DNA of 64,000 bases from contig NZ_JAASQU010000001.1 in the NCBI RefSeq assembly GCF_011762005.1, positions 1,233,974-1,297,973 of the forward strand. Reading direction: 5' to 3'. This document shows, piece after piece, positions 9,780-18,814 of the stretch. A model generated the notes under the pieces. The model searched no databases. It saw only the letters and a program-made list of their open reading frames with translations, and was not told the DNA's origin. A program made the translations under genes and the position numbers. Each line of letters opens with the position of its first letter. Position 1 is the first letter of the stretch. This stretch comes from Qipengyuania flava (lineage in GTDB: Bacteria; Pseudomonadota; Alphaproteobacteria; Sphingomonadales; Sphingomonadaceae).

Positions 9780-10496
9780 ATGCAAAGCCAGATTTTCACC
9801 TACGTATTGCTCGCCGGATTGGCAATCGCACTGCTCTGGGTAATCGTTACCGACCTCAAGAGCCGCACGATCAGCAATCATCTGACGCTGACGGTAGCGG
9901 CGGGTGCCCCGCTGTACTGGCTGGCAATCGGACTGCCGCTGTGGCCAGGGATCGCATGGCAGCTCGGGCTGGCCACGCTCGTCTTCGCCGTCTGTTGTGC
10001 GCTGTTCGCCATGCGCCAGATGGGCGGCGGCGACGTCAAGCTGCTGACCGCGCTCGCGCTGTGGGTGCCGCCTTCGCAATTCACCATGCTGATCGTCGCG
10101 ATGGCGATGCTGGGTTGGGTCCTGACCATGGCCGTGGGGGCATGGCGCGTAGCGCATTCGACGACCATCCAGACCCATCCGGCGCGCGACACGATCTTCC
10201 TCATTATCGGTACGATCATCGCCGCGCTGTTCGCCAGCGCCGTGCTGGGCGGACCGCGCCTGCCGCTGCCAGCGGCATTGACGTCTACCTCGCTCGACAG
10301 TCCCGCCGCGATCATCGCGCTGGCCCTGGCGCCGATCGCGGTCCTGCTGCTGGTCACGCTCGGATCGATCCGGATCATCCGCCGGCACGAACGCGATCTG
10401 TGGGTTCCCTATGGCCCCGCGATCTCACTTGCGGGTCTGTGGATCGTCGCCAGCGGCCAGATGCTTGCGGGCACTGCAAGTCCCGCAGGGGGCTGA
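9780..10496 (+). CDS. cpaA: Prepilin peptidase of the Tad system (A24 family)
   Basis: Membrane aspartyl peptidase that cleaves and may methylate Flp-type prepilins. Both catalytic aspartates are visible: Asp25 in TDLKSRTISN and Asp85 in GGGDVKLLT. Several hydrophobic segments cross the membrane. At 238 residues it is longer than usual CpaA proteins (about 160-170, from memory), with an extra C-terminal hydrophobic part. No flp pilin gene precedes it: only 88 bases separate it from the divergent hydrolase gene. It heads the cpaA-cpaB-cpaC-cpaD-cpaE-tadB-tadC set. Confidence 0.9.
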   Translation: MQSQIFTYVLLAGLAIALLWVIVTDLKSRTISNHLTLTVAAGAPLYWLAIGLPLWPGIAWQLGLATLVFAVCCALFAMRQMGGGDVKLLTALALWVPPSQFTMLIVAMAMLGWVLTMAVGAWRVAHSTTIQTHPARDTIFLIIGTIIAALFASAVLGGPRLPLPAALTSTSLDSPAAIIALALAPIAVLLLVTLGSIRIIRRHERDLWVPYGPAISLAGLWIVASGQMLAGTASPAGG

Positions 10497-10505
10497 GAAC
10501 GCGAT

Positions 10506-10511
10506 CTTAAC
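10506..10511 (+). promoter_or_regulatory. Possible CtrA half-site upstream of cpaB
   Basis: The hexamer TTAACC, the half-site recognised by the cell-cycle regulator CtrA in alphaproteobacteria, occurs in the 91-base gap between cpaA and cpaB. Pilus genes are CtrA targets in several relatives. A six-base match arises often by chance and no second half-site at the usual spacing is present, so this is weak. Confidence 0.25.
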
Positions 10512-10587
10512 CAATTCAGCCGTAAGGCATGAAACCATACTTGCCCGCACCTTCCATCGGCGGGCCGAATTAGGGGGCTAGACAGCC

Positions 10588-11598
10588 ATGGATAGGAAGA
10601 AGCTGGTTCTGCTGGTTGCCGCGCTGATCGTTGCGGTGGGTACCGCACTCATCGCGCGCAGCATGTTCGCGGGAAGCGGTGCGCCGCAGGCCGAAGCGGC
10701 CGCGCAGGTCGAAGCCCAGGGACCCAAGGTTCTCGTCGCGCAGCGGGCGCTGCCCGTCGGCACGATCATCACGGCCGACGCGCTCGGCTTTCAGCTGTGG
10801 CCCGAAGAACTGGTGCAGGACGCCTACTTCCTCGACGGCGAAGCCGATATGAGCAAGTTGCTCGGTACCGTCGTCCGTCATCCGATTACCGCAGGTGAGC
10901 CGGTGACGCAGGGCGCGCTGGTCGCGCCGGGCGATCGCGGCTTCCTCGCGGCAGCACTGGCACCGGGAATGCGGGCGATTACCGTTCCGGTGAATGCCCA
11001 GTCGGGCGTGGCCGGCTTCGTTTTCCCCGGCGACCGGGTCGACATGGTGCTCACCCAGCAGGTCGATGGCGAAGGCCCCAGCCTGAAAGCATCGGAAACC
11101 ATACTTCGTAACCTTCGCGTGCTCGCCACCGACCAGTCGACCGTCTCGGAGAAGGACGAGACCGGTTCGACCGTAGTGAAAGAAATCCGCATGGTGACGC
11201 TCGAAGTCACGCCGCAGATCGCCGAGAAGGTCGCCGTCGCGCAGACCATCGGTACGCTCAGCCTGTCGCTGCGCTCGCTGGCGGACAACCAGACCGAACT
11301 CGAACGCGCCATCGCCTCGGGCGATGTTAACATCCCCGACGATGCCACGCCCGAAGAAGAAGAACAGCTGCTCCGGCAGGCGATGGCTCGCCCGGTCGAT
11401 GGCAAGAGCACTTTTGTCACCGGCGGCGACGTATCGCGCTTCCAGCGCCGTAGCGTGCCGTCGCAGGGCAACGCCAACGATGCACCCGAAGCCCCGCCCG
11501 CGATGGGCGTCGCAGGCAGCGCCCCGGCGCGCCAGGGGCCGACCGTACGCGTCACTCGCGGCAAGGATACCGTCGAAGTACCGGTGGGCGGACAGTGA
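10588..11598 (+). CDS. cpaB: Tad pilus assembly protein CpaB (RcpC)
   Basis: Periplasmic, membrane-anchored SAF-domain protein thought to stabilise the secretin. It has an N-terminal hydrophobic anchor (about 5-24, KLVLLVAALIVAVGTALIA) followed by the SAF unit (KVLVAQRALPVGTIITADAL, about 48-67) and the RcpC region (ALAPGMRAITVPVN, GFVFPGDRVDMVLTQ). The C-terminus is disordered and Pro/Ala-rich. Length 336 residues. It follows cpaA after a 91-base gap that may hold a second promoter, and its stop lies 41 bases before the chosen cpaC start. Confidence 0.92.
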   Translation: MDRKKLVLLVAALIVAVGTALIARSMFAGSGAPQAEAAAQVEAQGPKVLVAQRALPVGTIITADALGFQLWPEELVQDAYFLDGEADMSKLLGTVVRHPITAGEPVTQGALVAPGDRGFLAAALAPGMRAITVPVNAQSGVAGFVFPGDRVDMVLTQQVDGEGPSLKASETILRNLRVLATDQSTVSEKDETGSTVVKEIRMVTLEVTPQIAEKVAVAQTIGTLSLSLRSLADNQTELERAIASGDVNIPDDATPEEEEQLLRQAMARPVDGKSTFVTGGDVSRFQRRSVPSQGNANDAPEAPPAMGVAGSAPARQGPTVRVTRGKDTVEVPVGGQ

Positions 11599-11639
11599 AA
11601 AGAACAGAAAACAAGGAACGCCATTCAGGGGGCAATTCC

Positions 11640-13226
11640 ATGAAACGTCGATTTACCTCGAACATGCTGCTGGCAGGTCTGGCGCTTGCGCCGCTGGCAC
11701 TCGCCGCTCCGACCCCGGTTGCAACCGCCCAGTCGGTCGTTCGCCCGAGCTCGGAAATCGTACTTTCGATCGGCCGCGGCGAACTGGTCAACGTGCCCGG
11801 CACGATGGCCGACATTTTCGTCGCCAATGACGACATCGCCGACGTCCAGGTCAAGTCGCAGCGCCAGCTTTACGTGCTTGGCAAGGCGGGCGGCGAAACC
11901 ACGATCTACGCCAGCAATGCCGCGGGCGACATCATCTGGTCGGCCAACGTCCGCGTCGGATCGAATATCGGCAGCATCGACCAACTGCTTTCGCTGGCGA
12001 TGCCGCAGGCGAAGATCTCGGTCGCCACCATGGGTTCCAACGTCGTGCTGCTGACCGGCACGGTCGCCGCGCCCGAAGATGCCGAAGAAGCGCAACGCCT
12101 CGTCGAAGCCTATGTCGGCGAAGGCGCGAACGTTATCAGCCGGCTGCGCATGGCAACGCCGCTGCAGGTCAATCTGCAGGTCCGCATCGCCGAAGTCAGC
12201 CGCAGTTTCGTCCGCGCCATCGGCGTGAACCTTGCCAGCATCGACGGCACGGGCGGGTTCCAGTTCGGTGTCGGCCAGGGCCGCGCCGGCTATATCGAAG
12301 GGGGGCAGCTGCCCGCCTTCGGCGTTGGCAACGTCCCGACGGGATATATCCCCGATCCTACCGATCCGAGCGAAGTGATCGAGGCGACCGGGACCGCGAT
12401 TACCGGCATTTCGCCGGGCACCACGCTGGGCGCGATGGGCAAGTTCCTCGGGCTCGACATCGGTGCGGCGCTGGACCTCGCGGAAACCGAAGGGCTCGTG
12501 ACCACGCTGTCGCAGCCCAACCTGACCGCACTGTCGGGCGAGACCGCCGAATTCCTCGCGGGTGGTGAATTCCCGATCCCGCTCAACCAGGGCCTCGGCA
12601 ACACCACGATCGAATACAAGAACTACGGTGTCAGCCTCGCCTACACGCCGACAGTGCTTGCGAATGGCCGCATCTCGATGCGCGTCCGTCCCGAAGTGTC
12701 CGAACTGTCGTCGCAGGGGGCGATTACGCTCAATGGCTTCCAGGTCCCCGCACTGGTTACGCGCCGCGCAGAGACAACCGTCGAACTGGGTTCGGGACAG
12801 AGCTTCATGATCGCCGGCCTGCTGTCGAACAATGCGACGAATTCGATCGACAAGGCGCCCGGTCTCGGCGACGTGCCGATCCTCGGTAACCTGTTCCGCT
12901 CGACCACCTATCGCAAGGGCGAGACCGAATTGGTGATCGTGGTGACGCCGTATCTGGTGAAACCGGTCAACGCAAATGACATCAAGCTGCCGACCGACGG
13001 CTTCCGCAAGCCATCCGAATTCCAGCGCCTGCTCGGCTTCCAGCAGAGCGATGGCGTGACCGGCGGCGACCGGCCCAAGCCGAGCGCAGTCGAAACCGAA
13101 GCTGTCGAACCCGGCATCTCGCATGGGCAGCCTGCCGATGACGGGCAGCGCCGCGCCGCCAGCGAACCCGAAGCGCGCCGCAACGAGCGGACTGCAGCGG
13201 CCAAGCCCGGCTTCAGCTTCGAATAA
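11640..13226 (+). CDS. cpaC: Tad secretin CpaC (RcpA)
   Basis: Outer-membrane secretin through which the Flp pilus emerges. A signal peptide (MKRRFTSNMLLAGLALAPLA, cleavage near AQS) starts at ATG 11640, preceded by GGGGGC; the in-frame GTG at 11595 would overlap cpaB but puts 15 polar residues before the signal, so it is less likely. Then come the pilus-formation N-terminal domain (SIGRGELVNVPGTMADIFVA), a BON/N-domain region (ISRLRMATPLQVNLQVRIAE) and the secretin core with LGDVPILGNLFRS and TELVIVVTPYLVKP. The tail after residue 470 is low-complexity. 528 residues. Confidence 0.94.
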   Translation: MKRRFTSNMLLAGLALAPLALAAPTPVATAQSVVRPSSEIVLSIGRGELVNVPGTMADIFVANDDIADVQVKSQRQLYVLGKAGGETTIYASNAAGDIIWSANVRVGSNIGSIDQLLSLAMPQAKISVATMGSNVVLLTGTVAAPEDAEEAQRLVEAYVGEGANVISRLRMATPLQVNLQVRIAEVSRSFVRAIGVNLASIDGTGGFQFGVGQGRAGYIEGGQLPAFGVGNVPTGYIPDPTDPSEVIEATGTAITGISPGTTLGAMGKFLGLDIGAALDLAETEGLVTTLSQPNLTALSGETAEFLAGGEFPIPLNQGLGNTTIEYKNYGVSLAYTPTVLANGRISMRVRPEVSELSSQGAITLNGFQVPALVTRRAETTVELGSGQSFMIAGLLSNNATNSIDKAPGLGDVPILGNLFRSTTYRKGETELVIVVTPYLVKPVNANDIKLPTDGFRKPSEFQRLLGFQQSDGVTGGDRPKPSAVETEAVEPGISHGQPADDGQRRAASEPEARRNERTAAAKPGFSFE

Positions 13227-13239
13227 GGGGAAGAGTATC

Positions 13240-13890
13240 ATGGCCAAGGCAATCAATCGCAAGCTCGCCGGTTCGCTCGCTATCTCGCTCAGCCTCGCGC
13301 TGGGCGCATGCGGCGGCTTCCCGACCGAGAACAAATCGCTCTACAGCGCCCGCCAGCCGGTGGTCGAGCGGACCAATTTCACGCTCGACGTCAACACCGC
13401 CGGGGACGGCTTGCCCGTTACCGAACAGCGCCGCGTCGCCGACTGGTTCGACGCCATGGGCCTCGGCTATGGCGACCGTATCTCGCTCGACGATCCGACT
13501 GCCAGCGCGGCAGTGAAAGAAGACCTCGCCGCTCTTGCCGGGCGGCATGGCCTGCTCGTCAGCGAAGGGTCGCCCGTGACCGCGGGCTATGTCGATCCGG
13601 GCCAGGCGCGCATTGTCGTGACCCGTTCGACCGCCAGCGTTCCGGGGTGCCCCGACTGGTCGGCCAATAACGAGGCGAACGAATACAATGCGACCTACCC
13701 GGGCTACGGCTGCGCGGTGAACGGCAATCTCGCCGCGATGGTCGCCAACCCCGAGGATCTGATCCAGGGCCAGGAAGGCACCGGCGAAACCGTCGTCACC
13801 ACCTCGACCAAGGCCATCAGGGCATATCGCGACCGGGCTCTCACCGGGGACGGCGAACTGGCCAACATCAGCAGCCAAGAAGGAGGCTAA
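13240..13890 (+). CDS. cpaD: Tad pilus lipoprotein CpaD
   Basis: Outer-membrane lipoprotein that assists the secretin. The N-terminal hydrophobic stretch ends in a lipobox-like LALGACGG, with Cys near 24. The CpaD hallmark is the Cys-containing block SVPGCPDWSANNEANEYNAT followed by YGCAVNGNLAAMVANPEDL, both present. Start at ATG 13240 after AAGGGG. The 216-residue product is encoded directly between cpaC and cpaE in the standard Tad order. Confidence 0.92.
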   Translation: MAKAINRKLAGSLAISLSLALGACGGFPTENKSLYSARQPVVERTNFTLDVNTAGDGLPVTEQRRVADWFDAMGLGYGDRISLDDPTASAAVKEDLAALAGRHGLLVSEGSPVTAGYVDPGQARIVVTRSTASVPGCPDWSANNEANEYNATYPGYGCAVNGNLAAMVANPEDLIQGQEGTGETVVTTSTKAIRAYRDRALTGDGELANISSQEGG

Positions 13891-13896
13891 GCAGCC

Positions 13897-15180
13897 ATGA
13901 GCGCTTCACTCAAATCCGGCATGCCGGGTAATCGCGATGCATTCGCGGCCTATCTCTGCGACGAGACCGCGCTCGACGTGCTGCGCCCGGTGGTCATCGA
14001 GCTCGGCTGGCCGCCCGAGAAGTGCAACAAGGGCGGCCTGCGCAATGCCATCCAGTCGCTCTCGGTTTCGGCCAGCCCGAACATCCTGATGGTCGACCTG
14101 TCCGAAAGCGGCGACCCGCTCAACGACATCAATGCGCTGGCCGAAGTCTGCGAACCCGGCACGGTCGTGATCGCGATCGGCCAGGTCAACGACGTGCGCC
14201 TCTATCGCGACCTGCTCGCGAGCGGCATTCACGACTATCTGCTCAAGCCGCTTTCGGCCAATGCACTGCGCGATGCGCTGACGCAGGCGCAGGCGGTCTT
14301 TATGGCTCCGCGCGGAGGCGAAGAAGAGGGCGTCAAGCACCATGTCTCTACCGCCGTCATCGGGACCCGCGGCGGGGTCGGCGCATCGACGCTGGTTACC
14401 TCGCTGGCCTGGATCTTTTCGACCGAGAAACGCATGCCGACGGCGCTGCTCGATCTCGACGTGCATTTCGGCACCGGGGCGCTCACGCTCGACCTCGAGC
14501 CGGGACGCGGCCTGACCGACGCGATCGACAATCCCAGCCGCATCGACGGGCTGTTCATCGAACGCGCCATGATCCGCGCGAACGACAATCTGGCGATCCT
14601 GTCGGCCGAAGCGCCGGTCAACCAGCCGCTGATGACCGATGGCGCGGCATTCATGCAGTTGCAGGAAGAGTTCAAGCACCAGTTCGAGATGACGGTGCTC
14701 GACATGCCGCGCAACATGATGATCAATTTCCCGCAATTGCTCACGGACGTGAACGTTATCGTGCTGGCGGCGGAAATGTCGCTTGCCTCGGCGCGTGACA
14801 CGATCCGCATCCTGTCATGGCTCAAGACGAACGCCCCGCATTCGCAGGTCGTCGTCGTCGCCAACAAGGTGCAGCCGGGTGCAGGCGAGATCAGCCGAAC
14901 CGATTTCGAAGCCTCGATCGAACGCAAGATCGATGTGATCATTCCCTTCGACCAGAAGGCGGCGACCAACGCCGCCAAGCTGGGCAAGACCTTCGTCGAC
15001 GCCAATGGCAGCGCCAAGGCGAGCGCGGCGATCAAGCAGCTTGCCGCCCGCGTGATCGGCGCGAGCGAAGAAGACGAGGGTGACGCGGCAGCGGGCAAGA
15101 AATCGCTGCTCGGATCGCTCGATCTGAAAGGCCTGCTGGCCAAGAAGAAAAGCGCCCCCGTCGCCGAGCCCGCCGAATAA
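13897..15180 (+). CDS. cpaE: Tad localisation ATPase CpaE (TadZ)
   Basis: ParA/MinD-like protein that positions the Tad apparatus, often at a pole. The N-terminal half resembles an atypical receiver domain (NILMVDLSES at 62-71, YLLKPLSANALRDAL at 114-128). The C-terminal half is a P-loop ATPase whose Walker A is degenerate (GTRGGVGAST, 156-165), lacking the lysines of canonical deviant Walker A motifs, as is common in TadZ. The tail is Lys/Ala-rich. A strong AAGGAGG precedes ATG 13897. In most Tad loci cpaF follows here; instead tadB comes next after 54 bases. Confidence 0.92.
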   Translation: MSASLKSGMPGNRDAFAAYLCDETALDVLRPVVIELGWPPEKCNKGGLRNAIQSLSVSASPNILMVDLSESGDPLNDINALAEVCEPGTVVIAIGQVNDVRLYRDLLASGIHDYLLKPLSANALRDALTQAQAVFMAPRGGEEEGVKHHVSTAVIGTRGGVGASTLVTSLAWIFSTEKRMPTALLDLDVHFGTGALTLDLEPGRGLTDAIDNPSRIDGLFIERAMIRANDNLAILSAEAPVNQPLMTDGAAFMQLQEEFKHQFEMTVLDMPRNMMINFPQLLTDVNVIVLAAEMSLASARDTIRILSWLKTNAPHSQVVVVANKVQPGAGEISRTDFEASIERKIDVIIPFDQKAATNAAKLGKTFVDANGSAKASAAIKQLAARVIGASEEDEGDAAAGKKSLLGSLDLKGLLAKKKSAPVAEPAE

Positions 15181-15234
15181 CGGCATAGGGATTCGGACCG
15201 GAACTGGCTGCGAAATGACTGACGGAGACAACGC

Positions 15235-16206
15235 ATGAACATCATCCAGCTGGCTTTGCTGACCCTCGGGGTCCTGGCCTTTCTGGGGATCGTCTATATG
15301 CTGGTCTCGGGTCCGAACGCGGCCAAGGCCAGCCAGCGCCGGCTCGAACAGGTCCGCTTCAGGCATTCCCAGAGCACCGACACCAAGGTCGAATCGCAGC
15401 TCAAGAAGGCGATCGCCGCGCGGCGCCCGAAAATGCATCGCGTAGCGGGCTCGAGTTCGCGTATCGAGGCGCTCGCCATTCGTCTCGACCGGACGGGCAA
15501 GGGATGGACGCTAGCGCAATACGCCTATGCGTCGCTCGGCCTTGCGGTCGTGGTCTCTCTGCTGATGTTCCTGCGCAGTGGCTCGCTCGGCCTTTCGCTG
15601 GCGATCGGCATATTCGTCGGCGCGGGACTGCCGCACTTCATTGTCGGGCGGGCGATCAAAAAGCGGACGAACAATTTCAACACCAAGTTCCCTGATGGAA
15701 TCGAGCTGCTGGTGCGCGGCCTGCGCTCCGGCCTCCCCGTCACCGAAACACTCGCCGTCGTGGCACAGGAAGTGCCGGGCCCGGTGGGCGAGGAATTCAA
15801 GGGTGTGGTCGAACGCATCAAGATCGGGCGGACCATGGAAGACGCGCTGCAGGAAGCAGCCGACCGGCTCGACATTCCCGAATTCAACTTCTTCTGCATA
15901 ACGCTCGCGATCCAGCGCGAAACCGGGGGCAACCTCGCCGAAACGCTGTCGAACCTCGCCGACGTGCTGCGCAAACGCGCGCAGATGAAGCTCAAGATCA
16001 AGGCGATGAGCTCGGAATCGAAGGCGTCGGCCTATATCGTGGGCGCACTGCCCTTCATCGTCTTCGCCATGATCTGGTGGATCAACCCGTCCTACATCGG
16101 CGGTTTCTTCACCGACGACCGGCTGATCGTCACCGGACTCGGCGGGATGGTGTGGATGAGCATCGGGGCCTTCATCATGGCCAAGATGGTCAGTTTCGAA
16201 ATCTGA
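15235..16206 (+). CDS. tadB: Tad inner-membrane platform protein TadB
   Basis: Integral membrane protein of the T2SSF superfamily that forms the pilus assembly platform with TadC. It has N-terminal TM segments (about 4-22), a pair of TM segments near 100-138, and the cytoplasmic T2SSF domain with FPDGIELLVRGLRSGLPVTE and FFCITLAIQRETGGNLAETL, closed by C-terminal TM helices. Length 323 residues. It is preceded by GGAG and lies between cpaE and tadC. Confidence 0.93.
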   Translation: MNIIQLALLTLGVLAFLGIVYMLVSGPNAAKASQRRLEQVRFRHSQSTDTKVESQLKKAIAARRPKMHRVAGSSSRIEALAIRLDRTGKGWTLAQYAYASLGLAVVVSLLMFLRSGSLGLSLAIGIFVGAGLPHFIVGRAIKKRTNNFNTKFPDGIELLVRGLRSGLPVTETLAVVAQEVPGPVGEEFKGVVERIKIGRTMEDALQEAADRLDIPEFNFFCITLAIQRETGGNLAETLSNLADVLRKRAQMKLKIKAMSSESKASAYIVGALPFIVFAMIWWINPSYIGGFFTDDRLIVTGLGGMVWMSIGAFIMAKMVSFEI

Positions 16207-16225
16207 GTGGGCGAGGAGTAGCGTA

Positions 16226-17227
16226 ATGGAATCCGCAACCGGCCCCACCCTGCTTGGCTTCGACGTGATCGTCGTCGGTTCGATCATGGCAGGCATCGCC
16301 GCCATGGCCGTCGTCTTCGCGATCTATACCGCACTGACGATCAAGGATCCGATGGCCAAGCGCGTCAGGGCGCTCGAAGGCCGCCGGGAAGAACTCAAGC
16401 TCGGGCTCGTCACCGGCGGGACGAAGAAGCGCCAGAGCCTGGTCCGCAAGACCGACACGACCGAAAGGATCAAGGACACTTTGGGCAGCATGAAAGTGCT
16501 GCAGCAAAGCCAGGTCGAGGTTGTGCAGCAGAAGCTGGCCCATGCCGGTTTCCGGAACAAGGAACTGGCGATCGTCATCATCGGTCTGCGCGCCGTGCTG
16601 CCGGTGGTGCTGGGCCTGCTCGTCTTCGTCAGCGTGTTCCTGCTCGACAGCTTCCCGGAATGGGGACCGATGAAGCGCAATGGTGCGCTGATGCTGGCGG
16701 TGTTCCTTGGCTACAAGGGCCCCGAGATCTATCTAAGCAACCTTGCGAAAAAGCGCTCGGACGCGATCCGCAAGGGTCTGCCCGACGCGCTCGACCTGCT
16801 CGTGATTTGCGCCGAGGCGGGCCTGACCGTGGATGCTGCCTTCAACCGTGTCGCCAAGGAACTGGGCCGTGCCTACCCCGAACTGGGTGACGAATTCGCG
16901 CTGACCGCGATCGAGCTTTCGTTCCTCAACGAACGGCGCAAGGCCTTCAACAATCTCGCCTATCGCGTGGATCTCGACGCGGTCAAAGGCGTGGTCACCA
17001 CCATGGTCCAGACCGAACGCTACGGTACCCCGCTCGCTTCGGCGCTGCGTGTGCTGTCGGCAGAGTTCCGCAACGAACGCATGATGCGCGCCGAGGAAAA
17101 GGCCGCACGCCTGCCCGCGATCATGACCGTGCCGCTGATCATGTTCATCTTGCCGGTTCTGTTCATCGTCATTCTCGGCCCGGCAGCCTGTTCGATCGCC
17201 GATGCATTCAGTGGCGGCATCGGGTAG
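16226..17227 (+). CDS. tadC: Tad inner-membrane platform protein TadC
   Basis: Second T2SSF-type platform protein, paired with TadB. It shows an N-terminal TM (about 12-35), the T2SSF domain with LPDALDLLVICAEAGLTVDA and FNNLAYRVDLDAVKGVVTTM, and a hydrophobic C-terminus (LIMFILPVLFIVILGPA). 333 residues. GAGGAG sits 8 bases before ATG 16226. It is the last Tad gene here; no tadD, tadE/F/G or pilin follows before the convergent marR gene. Confidence 0.93.
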   Translation: MESATGPTLLGFDVIVVGSIMAGIAAMAVVFAIYTALTIKDPMAKRVRALEGRREELKLGLVTGGTKKRQSLVRKTDTTERIKDTLGSMKVLQQSQVEVVQQKLAHAGFRNKELAIVIIGLRAVLPVVLGLLVFVSVFLLDSFPEWGPMKRNGALMLAVFLGYKGPEIYLSNLAKKRSDAIRKGLPDALDLLVICAEAGLTVDAAFNRVAKELGRAYPELGDEFALTAIELSFLNERRKAFNNLAYRVDLDAVKGVVTTMVQTERYGTPLASALRVLSAEFRNERMMRAEEKAARLPAIMTVPLIMFILPVLFIVILGPAACSIADAFSGGIG

Positions 17228-17279
17228 CCACCCCAGGCGCAGCCGCTAACCGATCGATTGCGGGAAGCCTGTCCGGCAG

Positions 17280-17750
17280 TTAGTCGGCCAGGCTTTCCGC
17301 GTCGAAATCGCCGGCCTGGTCACGCACGCGCGTCAACATGTCGAGCAGGCTGGCGCGCTCCTCCTCGCTCAACACCGAGAAAAGCTGTTCCTCTATCTTG
17401 AGCGCCAGCGGCATGATGCCCGCATGCACCGCGTGCCCTTCCGCAGTGAGTTCGAGCATGTGCGAGCGACCGTCGCTGGCATTGGGCGAGCGCTGCACCA
17501 GCCCGCGCTCTTCGAGCCGCTTGCACGCACGGTTTACCGGCACCTTGTCCATCAGCGTCTGTTGCGACAGCTGGCGCTGCGTCAGCGTTCCGTGATCGCC
17601 CAGCACCGCCATGATGCGCCATTCGGTCGTCTTGAGCGCGAAGCGCTTGCGATATTGTTCGGCAATACGCGTCGAGACCGCATTCGAGGTGATCGACAAC
17701 TGGTAGGGCAGAAACTGGGCAAGGCGTTGGGCAGGCTGATGTTTGGACAT
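17280..17750 (-). CDS. MarR-family transcriptional regulator
   Basis: A winged-helix dimeric regulator, 156 residues. The core covers helix-turn-helix and wing: TTEWRIMAVLGDHGTLTQRQ, then DKVPVNRACKRLEERGLVQR and DGRSHMLELTAEGHAV. The start at ATG 17750 (MSKHQPAQ) fits the family length; an upstream extension would be unusual. It is the distal gene of the minus-strand group thiolase-SDR-crotonase-marR and ends 52 bases from the convergent tadC. Control of the neighbouring acyl-CoA genes is plausible but inferred from position only. Confidence 0.87.
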   Translation of the reverse strand: MSKHQPAQRLAQFLPYQLSITSNAVSTRIAEQYRKRFALKTTEWRIMAVLGDHGTLTQRQLSQQTLMDKVPVNRACKRLEERGLVQRSPNASDGRSHMLELTAEGHAVHAGIMPLALKIEEQLFSVLSEEERASLLDMLTRVRDQAGDFDAESLAD

Positions 17751-17818
17751 GCCGGCGACCTTGGAATCGCGCGCTGGCCTTGGCAAGGCCGTTGCGGCTG
17801 TGACCGTCACAAGCGCAA

Positions 17819-18688
17819 CTATCGATAGGCCGGTTGGTCCCACCACGGGTAGAAATCGGGCATGTCCTCGCTGACGGTATCGGGATAGGCCGGTGCGCGC
17901 TTTTCGAGGAAGCTGGCGATACCTTCCTTGGCATCCTCGCTGCGGCTCAGGCGATAGATCGCCCGGCTGTCGACCTTATGCGCATCCATCGGATGGCCCG
18001 CTGCCCCCAGACGCCACAACATCGCGCGGGTCATCGCTACCGACACGGCGGAAGTGTTTTCGGCAATCTCGCGCGCGATGCCATGCGCCGCGTCGAGCAA
18101 TTCCCCCTGCGGATGGACCGAGCGCACCAGCCCGCGCTCATGTGCTTCGGCGGCGTCGAAAATGCGCCCCGTCATGCACCATTCGAGTGCCGTCTGCATG
18201 CCCACCAACCGCGGCAGGAACCAGCTCGATGCGGCTTCCGGAGTGATGCCGCGTCGCGCGAACACGAAGCCGAACCGCGCATTGTCGCTGGCGAGTCGCA
18301 CATCGAAGGGGAGTTGCATCGTCGCCCCCACGCCCACGGCGACCCCGTTGCAGGCGCCGATCAGCGGTTTTTTCGAATCAAACAACCGCAGCGTGAGGCG
18401 CCCCCCGCCATCGCGCACCCGTTCGTCCGACAGGTCCTCGACCGGGTTGGGATCGGAGAAGACATGGCCTCCGTCCTCCGGAGTCAGGTCGGCGCCGGCG
18501 CAGAAGGCCCGGTCGCCATGTCCGGTGACGATCACCGCACGGACACTGTCGTCGGCATCAGTGGTGTCGATCGCGTGGATGATTTCGTCCATCATGACGC
18601 GGGTGAAAGCGTTCATCTTCTCCGGACGATGCAGCGTGATGGTGGCAACGCCGCCGGCGATATCGAGCTTGATCTGACTGTACGACAT
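17819..18688 (-). CDS. Enoyl-CoA hydratase/isomerase family protein (crotonase)
   Basis: Crotonase-fold enzyme, 289 residues, probably acting on an acyl-CoA. Conserved parts: ITLHRPEKMNAF, the oxyanion-hole segment GDRAFCAGADL and the second oxyanion region KPLIGACNGVAVGVGATMQL. In the active-site stretch, FGFVFARRGI occupies the place of FGxPEI, so the Glu equivalent to rat Glu144 appears absent by eye, while the second Glu (ALEW, equivalent to Glu164) is kept. A hydratase with standard chemistry is therefore uncertain; isomerase or other crotonase chemistry is possible. The start at ATG 18688 follows GAGAGGA. Upstream neighbours are an SDR and a thiolase. Confidence 0.85.
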   Translation of the reverse strand: MSYSQIKLDIAGGVATITLHRPEKMNAFTRVMMDEIIHAIDTTDADDSVRAVIVTGHGDRAFCAGADLTPEDGGHVFSDPNPVEDLSDERVRDGGGRLTLRLFDSKKPLIGACNGVAVGVGATMQLPFDVRLASDNARFGFVFARRGITPEAASSWFLPRLVGMQTALEWCMTGRIFDAAEAHERGLVRSVHPQGELLDAAHGIAREIAENTSAVSVAMTRAMLWRLGAAGHPMDAHKVDSRAIYRLSRSEDAKEGIASFLEKRAPAYPDTVSEDMPDFYPWWDQPAYR

Positions 18689-18814
18689 GGTTGGATTCCT
18701 CTCCGGTCGGGTCGCCGGAATGGACCTCTCAGGATCCTTGCCCCGGCTCTGCAAAGCAAAACGCCCCCGCCCGCGCCATTTTCGGCATGCGGTCGAGGGC
18801 GTGAAGGCATTCAT

